64,000 nucleotides of DNA, from NCBI GenBank assembly GCA_963726715.1, contig CAVSDF010000014.1, forward strand, positions 77,815 to 141,814. The letters run 5' to 3'. The position numbers and the translations under genes are program-made. The notes beneath the pieces are model-generated. The model did no database searches, was not told the DNA's origin, and worked only from the letters and a program-made list of their open reading frames with translations. The first letter of the stretch is position 1; each line of letters begins with the position of its first letter. Below, in pieces: positions 56,365 through 64,000 of this stretch. This stretch comes from CAVSDF01 sp963726715 (lineage in GTDB: Bacteria > Bacteroidota > Rhodothermia > Rhodothermales > BA12).

Positions 56365-57242
56365 TGCGCGAACCGCCCGTCGTCGCCGCAGACGAGGGTG
56401 AGGGCGTAGCGGTCGGCGTGTCCGTCGGCGAGGGCGGCGAGGGCAGGCTCGGCGGTGCGCGTGAGCAGGTAGCTCCAGTGCAGCGTCGTGAGCGGGCCGG
56501 TGTCGGAGACGAGCACGCGGCGCACGCGTCCCTCGCGGACGGCGGTGTCTTCGAGGGCGATGTGGCCGTGGGCGATCTCGAGGTGGTGCATCGGGGTGAG
56601 CGTCCGGTCCTCGCGCTCGAAGACGAAGCGCCCGTACTCTTCGACCCACGCCGTCTCGTAGTGCGCCGAAAGCGCCGCCGCGAGCGTCGTCTTGCCGGTC
56701 GATTCGGCGCCCATCAGCACGACGCGCCGGACGAAGTGGGCGTAGACGCGCGGGTCGAGGGCCTCGCGGTGCGCGTGGACATCGGCGCGGGTCGCGGTGC
56801 CGGAGACCGGGTGACGCGTGCGGTCCGGATCGACGCAGACGTGCACGGCGCCGAGGGCCGCGGCGAGGCCGTCGCCGTACGCCTCCGACGAGAAGACAGC
56901 GTCCACATCGACGGACCATGCGGCGAGCGTCGCCGCGGCGTAGGCCTGGTGCGTGGCGTCCGGAGCCGCGTCGGGCGGCGGGTCGGGGGCGGCGGGGAGG
57001 ACGTCGGCGGTGGGAAAGAGCGTGCGGAGCCACTGGCGGCGCACGTCGGCGGGCATGGAGGGAAACTCCGGATTGGCGTACGTCCACACGCTCACGCGCT
57101 CGCACGCCGCGAGCGCCGTTTCGATGACGTGCGCGTGCCCGCGGTGGAGGGGCGCGAACTTGCCGACGACGAGGCCGTGCCGGAAGCGGCGCGGCGGTTC
57201 GGCGAGTGCGAGCGGCGATGCAGACGCTGTCGAGTCGGGCAC
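56339..57242 (-). CDS. nadR: NadR-type bifunctional NAD salvage enzyme, truncated at the palindrome loop (right arm copy)
   Basis: About 301 residues from GTG at 57242, with an open frame throughout. The adenylyltransferase domain (VVGKFAPLHRGHAHVIETAL, FSSEAYGDGLAAALGAVHVC, HPVSGTATRADVHAHREAL) is followed by the kinase domain with Walker A MGAESTGKTTLAAALSAHYE, AWVEEYGRFVFE and VSDTGPLTTLHWSYLLT. It reaches GDDGRFAQDGWRSSTD before the fold. The family normally continues another 40-60 residues. SGTATR replaces the usual ISGTxIR by one base change; the left arm has SGTAIR. This copy gives the better reading of the gene. Confidence 0.9.
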
Positions 57243-57325
57243 GGGCGGGGCGAAAAGAGGGCGTGGCAGAGCGCCGAAGCTACGCCGGTACCGCCCGCAC
57301 GCCCGATCCGCAGCCCGCATCCGCG

Positions 57326-58000
57326 TCAGCGCACGAGGCCTTCGCGCAGGGCGCGGCGCGTGACTTCGGCGCGCGAGGAGACGTGGAGTTTTTCGTAGAT
57401 GTGGCGCACGTGCGTCTTGACGGTCGCGGGCGAGATGAAGAGGCGGTGTCCGATCTCGGCGTTCGTCAGCCCCTCGACGACCGCCGTCAGCACCTCGATC
57501 TCGCGGTCGGTGAGGCTGAAGCGCGAGGCGTCGCCGGTGGGCGGCGGGAGGTGGGCGGCGACCGGGCGACCGGTGCGGACGTGCGCGAGCAGGCGCCGGG
57601 CGAGCGGCGGCGAGATCGGCGCGCCGCCCGCGACGACCTCTCCGAGCGCGTCGAGCACGTCGGCGAGGGGGTGGTCTTTGAGCAGATAGCCTGCCGCGCC
57701 CGCCTGGATGGCCGCGAACAGGCGCTCGTCGTCCTCGAAGACGGTGAACACGACGACCTCGATGCCCGGCCACTCGGCCCGCAGCCGCGCCGTCGTGGCG
57801 ATGCCGTCGAGGCCCCCCATCTCGACATCCGTCACCACCACCTCCGGCCGCTCCGCCGGTGCGAGGGCGGCGATGCCGCGCAGGAGGGCCTCGCCGTCGG
57901 CGGCGGTGAGGACGACGCGGGCGCGGAGGCTGCGGTCGAGGAAGAGGGCGAGGCGCTCGCGCGTCGGCGCGTGGTCTTCGGCAATGGCGACGCGCAGCAT
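57326..58000 (-). CDS. NarL/LuxR-family response regulator (right arm copy)
   Basis: 224 residues from ATG at 58000, intact. Receiver: acidic pair in VAIAEDHAPT, phosphoacceptor Asp in VVVTDVEMGG, Lys in YLLKDHP. Output: LuxR-type HTH with TDREIEVLTAVVEGLTNAEI and ISPATVKTHVRHIYEKLHVS. The mirror copy at 54706-55381 has one missing base. It is downstream of the sensor kinase in the same direction and ends 83 bases before nadR. Confidence 0.93.
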   Translation of the reverse strand: MLRVAIAEDHAPTRERLALFLDRSLRARVVLTAADGEALLRGIAALAPAERPEVVVTDVEMGGLDGIATTARLRAEWPGIEVVVFTVFEDDERLFAAIQAGAAGYLLKDHPLADVLDALGEVVAGGAPISPPLARRLLAHVRTGRPVAAHLPPPTGDASRFSLTDREIEVLTAVVEGLTNAEIGHRLFISPATVKTHVRHIYEKLHVSSRAEVTRRALREGLVR

Positions 58001-58107
58001 CGGGGCGGGGCCGCGGCGCGGCGGTGGACGTGGCCGAGCGTCGCGCGGACCGGTCGGGCGGGGGAGGAAGGGGCGTTCGAACGCCGCACCGGCGCCGTCG
58101 TCACCGC

Positions 58108-61049
58108 TCACGCTACGGCCGTCGGCGCGGGCGGCGCTTCGCCTGTTCGGGCGATCCTGCTGCGCACACCGGGTCTGTCGTCGGCAGGCCACCGCACCTC
58201 GACGTGCGTCCCGCCGGGCGTGCCGTCGAGTGTGAGGGCGGCGCCGATCTCGTCGGCCCTCGACTGCATCGTGGCGAGGCCGTGGCCGGTGCCGTCGGGC
58301 GCGCGAAAGGCGCCGTCGTCGGCGATGGTGAGGACGACCGTTCCGGAGGACTCGCGCGCGAGGCGCACCCGCACCGTCGTGGCGCATGCGTGGCGGAGGG
58401 CGTTTTGCAGGCCCTCCTGGGCGATCCGGAACAGGTGAAGGGCCTCGAAGGCGTCGAGCGGCGCGGCGCTCGCGCCCTCGACGGCGCAGCGAAGGGCGGG
58501 CGTCGCGTGGAAGCGTGCCTGATCGCGGACGTAGCGGTCGAGCAGGCGCCCGAGGTCGTCGAACGTGTCGGGCGGGTGCTGGAGGGTGAAGAGCGTCGTG
58601 CGGAGCGCGCCCATCGTGTCGCGCACCTCGCCGCGGAGGGCGTCGACGCAGACCGCTGGCGCCGGGCGCTTCGTCGCCGAGGAGTTCGAGGCCGGCGAGG
58701 ACGCCGGTGAGCTGGGCGCCGACGTGGTCGTGGAGGTCGCGCGAGATGCGGTCGCGCTCGCCCTGTACGCGCCGTTCGGTCTCGAGCGCCGCGAGGCGCG
58801 CCCGGAGCCTCCTCGTCGCCACGCGCCGCGCACCCGCGCCGACGCCGCCGATGAGGAGCACGAGCGCCGCCGCCCGCGCGGGCCACGTGCGCCACCACGG
58901 CGGCGGCACGTAAAGGGCCACCTCGACGGGCACGTCCGACACGCGCCCCTCGGCGTTGACGGCGCGCACGCGCAGGCGGTGCCACCCGTCGGCGAGGCCC
59001 GCGAAGGGCGAGGCCTCGCTCGGGCGTCGGCCCCGACCACGGTCCGTCGGCCATCTGGTACTGCACGCGCGCGGCCACGTCGCTGCCGAAGGTGAGCGGG
59101 GCGAAGGCGAGCGTCACACGCCGCGCGCCCGGCGCGAGGCGGATCGTGTCTGGTGGTGCCGCGGCGGGCGTCGTCGCCTTCGCGTCCGAGCTCCTCACGT
59201 CCGAGAAAGGCGATGCGCGGCGGCGGGAGCGGGCCGCCATGGCGGCGAGGTCGATCTCGACGAGGCCCTCGGAGGTGCCGAGGAAGACGCGCCGCTCGCC
59301 GGGCACGCCGACGGCGGCGTGGATCGCCACGCCCTCGTGCGCGCGCAGTCGCAGCCGCCCGAACGCCACGAGCCGCTCGCCGACGAGGGCGTGGATCTGG
59401 CGGTCGGCGACGACCCAGAGCGTGTCGGCGTGCGTGCGGAAGAGGGCGTGGATGCGCTGCCCGCGCAGGCGCCCGCCGTCGTCGAAGACCGTCTGCGCCG
59501 ACCCGCGCCGCCGCACGAGGCCGCGGTCGGTGCCGAGCCAGAGCGCGCCATTCGCACCGTTCGGCCCATCCGTCTCGTCGAGGAGGCTGAAGACGGCGCC
59601 CGAGGGCAGGCCCTCGCGCACCGCCGTCCACCGCCCGGCACGGTAGCGGGCGGCGCCTTCGCTTCGCGTGAGCGCCCAGACGGCGCCGCCCGCGCCCGGC
59701 GCGAATGCCTCGACGATCTCCGGCGCGCCTGCCGCCGCTGCCACCTCCCGCGCGCCGACGACGCGCCGCACGCCGCTGCCGTACGTCCCCACCCACAGCG
59801 TATCGCCCGCGCCGACGAGGAGAGACGAGATCCAGTTGCCGTCGCTCAGCACCATCGCCGCGGCGCCGCCCGCGCCGGCGAGGACGACCGAGGTGCCGGT
59901 CGATGCGTAGCGCCCACCTCCCGGTGCGCCCGTGGTGAGGCCAAGGCCGGTGCGCGCGACCGTCTCCACCTCGCCGCGCGGGCCGCGCCGGACCAGCCCT
60001 TCGCGCGTGGTGAGCCAGAGCGTGCCGTCGGGGTCGCGCGAGAGGCGGAGCGTGGCGCGCGCGAGCGCCGGGTCGCGCCGCCGGTGGAGCACGAGCCCGC
60101 CCGCCTCGACGCGCCGCAGCCCGCCGCCGAAGAACCCGGCCCAGAGGCCGCCCTCGTAGTCGCCGACGAGGGCGTTGACGGGGTAGCCGCCGGTGTCGGC
60201 GGCGCCCGCGATGCGCGCGGCGCCACGCGACGGATCGACGCGCCAGATCTCGCCCGTGTTCGTCCCGACGACCGTCTCCGTGCCGCGCCGCAGCACCGCC
60301 TGCAGCCGTCCGGGGATCGTCCACGCGCGCCCGTCGGGACCGAGGGCGAGCGTCGAACTGTTGTCGCCATCGAAGAGCCGGACGCCCGCCGCCCCGAAGG
60401 CAGACAGGCCTCCGCGATCCGTCGCCGCCGCGTCCATGCCGTCCGGCATCGCGACGCGCTCCTGCGTCACGGCGACGCCCTGCGCCGAGGGCCGCAGCAC
60501 GGCGACGCGCCCGCCCGCGAGCACGACGCGGAGGACACCGCCGGACGTCTCCACGGCGCCGCCCACCCCGAACGTCTGGTCCACCACGAGCGTCCGGCAG
60601 CGCACCCGGACCGCGTCGCCGGCATCGTCGCACACCTCGACGCCGGTCGAAGAGACGATGTAGAGGCGCCCGAAGCGGTCCTGCCCGAGCCCGCCGACGC
60701 TCTGGCGCGTGCCCGGCATCCGGCGCACACGCCCCTCCTCGACGATCGCCGCGCCGCCGTAGGTGCCGACCGCGACCGCCCCGGAGGGCAGTTCGAGCAG
60801 GACGTTGGCGTAGTCGTGCGGGAGGCCGTCGGCGGCGGACCAGACGACGAAGTCGCGCCCGTCGTAGCGCGCCACGCCCGCGTCGGTGGCGAGCCAGAAG
60901 AAGCCGTCGCGCGTCTGAATCGCGTCGGCGACGTAGTCCGACGGGCTTCCCTGCGCCCGCGTGACCGCGTCGAGCAGCACCGCCTGCGCCCGCGCCGGGG
61001 TGGCGATGCCGCAGAGGGCGAGCAGGAGGAGAACGGAGCGCACGGCCAC
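58108..61049 (-). CDS. Two-component sensor histidine kinase with periplasmic propeller (right arm copy), frameshifted
   Basis: About 980 residues from GTG at 61049. The first ~700 residues are in one frame here, better than in the left arm: propeller blades (NVLLELPSGAVAVGTYGGAA, GSGVRRVVGAREVAAA) and the Y_Y_Y-like region (VQYQMADGPWSGPTPERGLA). After an indel near 59010 come VEVALYVPPPWWRTWPARAA, the TM (ALVLLIGGVGAGARRVA) and the DHp region GERDRISRDLHDHVGAQLTG with its His. After a second indel near 58660 the HATPase part follows (RFHATPALRCAVEGAS, HGLATMQSRADEIGAAL). The two arms together give a nearly complete consensus protein. Confidence 0.87.
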
Positions 61050-61135
61050 CGGGACGGATCGAAACGGCCGTCAAGATCGGTCCGATCGGTCTGGATGTCC
61101 ACCCATGTGCTGCCGCGCGTCCGGGCGGGCGCTCG

Positions 61136-63358
61136 TCAGCGCAGGCGCACGAGAGGCTGCGTCTGCGTGCCGTCGGCGGTGGCGACGCGGAGGACGTAGA
61201 GGCCGGGGGGCGCGTCGCCGCCCCAGACGAAGCGGTGCGTGCCCGCTCCGAGCGGCCCGTCGTGCAGGAGGGCGACGGTGCGCCCGAGCGCGTCGACGAC
61301 GGCGACGGTCGCCGGGCCGGGAGCGGCGAGGCGGAACGAGACGGTCGTCGCGCCGCGGGCAGGGTTGGGGGCCACCGAAAGGCCTGTCGTCGCGGCTCGC
61401 GCCGCCGCGGGCGCGCCGGTGACGAAGCCGAGGTCGGCGAGGCTGCGCTTCCACACCCCGTTGCCCTGGAAGGCGACGTAGAGCGTGTCGTCCATCCGCG
61501 TGAGCGCGACCGGGGCACTCGTCTCCGAGCCGGGGCCGAAGCTGAAGCCCAGACCGGTGTGCGGCACGCGGCGCCACGTGGTGCCGTGGTCGAGCGAGGC
61601 GGCGAGGTACGTCGATCCGATGGCGAGGAGCGTGTCGCCGCGGTTGTCGAGGAGCGTCGGGGCGAGGCTGTCGCCGAGGGCGGGCTTGAGGTTGTGCCAC
61701 GTGGCGCCGTCGTCGAGGCTGCGCTGGAACGTGCCGCCGCCGAAGGCCCCGAAGTTGGTGAAGGCGGCGACGAACGCGCGGCTCGTGGCGGCCACCTGAA
61801 GCGCCGGGCGCAACGGGATCGACGCGGTCCACGTCTGCCCACCGTCGACCGAGATGCGCAGGCTGCGCTGCGAGCCGTTGCCGCCGTTGACGATGAGGCG
61901 GCTGCCGGAGACGCCCGCGTCGAACTGGTTGAGGTTGTGGTCGAGCACCTGCGTCCATGTCGTGCCGCTGGCCGGGCGCTGGTAGAGGCCGCCGGTCGCG
62001 CCGGCGTAGAGCCGATTGCCGACGCGGACGAAGCCGTCGACGTTTCGCAGGCCTGTGGAGATGAGCGTCCACTCGCGCGCGTCAGCGTCGGTGCTGCGGT
62101 AGATGCCTTCGAGCCCTGCGGCGAGGAGCACGGAGTCGAGCGAGACGAAGCCCGCCGCGTCGTCGAGGCTGGGCAGGCGCCGGTGGGCGGTACTCCACGT
62201 CGCGCCCCGATCGGCCGAGCGGACGATGCGCTCGATGTTGACCCACGCCCCGACGAGCGCGCCGCGGTGCCGCGTGAGGGCGGCGAGGTCGGCGTTGTGG
62301 TGGGCGGCGAAGCGCCCGGCGGGCGCCCACGCGGCGCCGCCTTCGGAGCGCAGCACGCCCGCCCGCTCCATCCCGACGAGAAAGGCGGTGCCGGTCGAGA
62401 AGAACGACCTCGGCAGCGGGCCGTCGATCTGGGCCGGATCGCTCACGTTCTGCCACGGCGCGGCGCCGGGGCCGTCGGGGTCGAGGTAGAGCGCGGTGGT
62501 CTCGCTCGTCGCCCGCGAGACGGCGAGCACGCGGGCGCCCTGCGCGACCAAGCCGTAGAGGTCGGCGTTGAAGGCCGGGCGCAGCGTCCATGTCCGCCCG
62601 AAGTCGGTTGACGCGTAGCCGTGCAGGTAGAGGGTGCCCCCCGCGTAGGCGATGGCGTTCGCGCCCGTTGACTCCGATACCCGCTGCCGGAGCGGCTCGA
62701 AGCTTGAGGGAGAGGCCGCTCGGTCCACGAGACGCCGAGGTCGGTCGAGAAGGCGAGGCCGCTCTCCTGTAGGCGGCCTGAAAGGGCGGGCGCCGCGTGC
62801 GGCTGTAGATGCGCGCGAGCGTGTCGCCGACGGGGAGGACGCCGCCGGTGCCGGAGAGCACCGAGTCGCGCAGCGCCCACGTGGCCCCGCCGTTGGTGGA
62901 GACCATCAGGCGGCGCCGGTAGGTGGACGGCTCGGAGGCCACGGCGGCGAAGGCGCCGCTGCGCGTGGCGAGGAGGCCGTCGTAGCCAGCCTGCGTCGTC
63001 GGCAGCGCGGCGATGCGCGCCCATCCGGTGCCGTCGGGCGCGGCGCGGTAGAAGGCGGTGCCCGTTCCGTTCGATGCGCTCACAGTGCCCCGACGGCGCC
63101 CGCGTGGGCAGCGAGGCCGGTGAGCGCGGGCGCCAGCCGCCTCCGGTGATCGTCGGGCTGCTTCTGCCACGTCCGCCCGTCGTCGGTGGAGCGGTGGATG
63201 GTGCGGTTGGAGAGGTCGGCGGCGAAGACGGCACTGGCGCTGCGGGCGAAGACCGACGGTGCGGCGTTTGTCGGGCCGGCGGGCATCCACTGGGCGTGGG
63301 CGGAGGGCAGGGGGGCGAGGGCCGCGACGAGCGCAGCGAGGACGTGACGGAGGCGCAT
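61136..63358 (-). CDS. Secreted BNR/sortilin-like propeller protein with T9SS sorting domain (right arm copy), frameshifted
   Basis: Mirror of 49337-51565, from ATG at 63358. The signal peptide and first blade (HRSTDDGRTW) are followed by indels near 63165, 63085, 62770 and 62715. From 62700 to the stop the frame is open through all further Asp-box blades and the sorting domain (VAPNPARGATTVSFRLAAPG). One visible substitution pair relative to the left arm is ARATSET/SRATSET. The intact left copy shows that the breaks are arm-specific. Confidence 0.82.
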
Positions 63359-63482
63359 GGGCGGGGCTGAAAACCGGTGTGCGCAAGTGTAGACCGCCGC
63401 CAGATTCCCGCCCATCGCCTGAACGGGCGATCCTGTCTCACGCGCACATCCACTTGCTGCGACGACCGCCGCCGTTGGCTCC

Positions 63483-63870
63483 TCACCACGCGCGCGGCAC
63501 GTCGTAGAGATTCAGGGCCTCGTCGCGGCTCACGAGCGTCGGCCCGTCGGCGCGGGCCTGCGCGACGAGCATCCGGTCGAACGGATCGCGGTGGTGGAAC
63601 GGCAGCGCCTGCACCGCCGCGAGGTGCGCGGGCGTAATGGGGAGCAGCAGGAGGCCATTGGGTGCGAGGGTGTCACGCATCAATACCTCGACTGGCGCCC
63701 GAAGGTCAAGCCGACCCATGCTTGCCTTGATCGCCATCTCCCAGAACGACACGACGCTCACGAAGCGAACGGCGTCTGGACTCTCGATCAGCGCCCGCGC
63801 CGATGCGCTGAGCCGAGGGCGTTCCCGCGTCGAACCAGATGAAGGCGTGCGTGTCGAGGAGCAGGCGCAT
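63483..63870 (-). CDS. VapC-type PIN-domain toxin (right arm copy), one frameshift
   Basis: Mirror of 48826-49213 with identical length (388 bases), starting with ATG at 63870. It keeps the acidic PIN residues and carries the same frame break near 63800 as the left copy. Differences are single substitutions, for example MRDTLAPNG here versus MRDALAPNG, and CCCTCGG versus CCCCCGG before the break. Confidence 0.8.
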
Positions 63871-64000
63871 CACATATACGGCTCGAACCCCGGAATCGGG
63901 TCGTCGAAGTCGTCGCGCATCACGTACAGCCCGCGTCCGCGCCCGAAAACCGGCACTCCCGCCTCGGGCGCATCGCTCGTCGCCACAGTGTCTCCGTCGC
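63870..64000 (-). CDS. Phd/YefM-like antitoxin, C-terminal part (right arm copy, cut by the window edge)
   Basis: The last 43 codons of the antitoxin, ending VFGRGRGLYVMRDDFDDPIP and GFEPYM. The stop overlaps the toxin ATG by one base, as in the left arm. The N-terminal half lies beyond the window, so the inverted repeat extends further than seen here. Confidence 0.85.
   Translation of the reverse strand, partial: DGDTVATSDAPEAGVPVFGRGRGLYVMRDDFDDPIPGFEPYM

Larger units (their letters stand above)
56365..64000. repeat. Right arm of the giant inverted repeat (continues past the window)
   Basis: The reverse complement of 48696-56338, with nadR, response regulator, sensor kinase, BNR protein, PIN toxin and the antitoxin end in mirrored order. 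Some genes that are frameshifted in one arm are intact in the other (regulator and nadR are better here; the BNR gene is better in the left arm), so the arms carry independent errors or mutations. Confidence 0.95.

Noticed and set aside
58108..61842. 1244-codon minus-strand open frame across the BNR and sensor genes
   Set aside because: Its first half is an out-of-frame reading of the BNR gene; only its last ~250 codons match the sensor kinase after an indel.
48696..64000. Interpretation of the inverted repeat as a composite transposon or IS pair
   Set aside because: No transposase, no short terminal repeats and no target duplication are seen; the arms carry ordinary chromosomal genes and meet at a 26-base loop inside a gene.
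1..64000. tRNA, rRNA or CRISPR array
   Set aside because: No cloverleaf-like sequence, rRNA signature or regularly spaced direct repeat was recognised on reading the gaps; a dedicated search such as tRNAscan could still find a divergent tRNA.

Overview
The window is very GC-rich DNA (mostly G/C in every line) whose gene content points to the Rhodothermota (Rhodothermia / Rubricoccaceae / Salinibacter-like relatives of Bacteroidetes). Evidence for this: secreted beta-propeller proteins ending in a Por/T9SS-type C-terminal sorting domain, a dcw cluster of mraZ-rsmH-ftsL-ftsI(PASTA)-murE, promoter elements resembling the Bacteroidetes TAnnTTTG box, and an RDD/SpoIIM/MoxR/DUF58 membrane operon. 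The assignment is inferred from families, not from a marker-gene search. Many genes are broken by one-base indels that flip the frame while protein similarity continues, so the assembly looks like poorly polished long-read data; most 'frameshifts' are likely sequencing errors.

Layout: 1-4856 (minus) is the start of a division/cell-wall operon, read mraZ, rsmH, ftsL-like, ftsI, murE. 5239-5874 (plus) is a LexA-family regulator that lacks the autocleavage residues. 5977-8685 (minus) holds pyrG and an RDD membrane protein. 8953-16241 (plus) is a SpoIIM / membrane protein / DUF4129 / DUF4350 / MoxR / DUF58 operon, followed by an uncharacterised membrane protein (16400-17238). 17279-25257 (minus) is an envelope/polysaccharide block: two tandem paralogous secreted proteins, a methyltransferase, a sugar-nucleotide epimerase, a zinc-ribbon protein, a GT4-like and a GT2 glycosyltransferase. 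25280-33672 (minus) holds two DUF433 genes, gyrB, a CBS protein, hflX and a BatA-like VWA protein. 34028-39889 holds a secreted fragment, a LmbE-type deacetylase, yhbY and a large T9SS-secreted protein. 40013-47312 (plus) holds an ECF sigma factor, a Ser/Thr kinase, an RNA ligase and uvrA. 47338-48441 (minus) is a glycosidase-like lipoprotein.

From 48696 to the window end the sequence is one giant inverted repeat: antitoxin-PIN toxin-BNR secreted protein-two-component sensor-response regulator-nadR runs left to right, then the same genes run back from a 26-base loop at 56339-56364. Both nadR copies are cut at the loop, and the arms differ by scattered indels and substitutions. The most economical reading is a foldback (chimeric or hairpin-read) assembly artefact; a real palindromic junction or a covalently closed DNA end cannot be excluded from sequence alone.

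Several dispersed palindromes (at least five families) lie in the intergenic gaps. No tRNA, rRNA, CRISPR array, insertion sequence or prophage was recognised.
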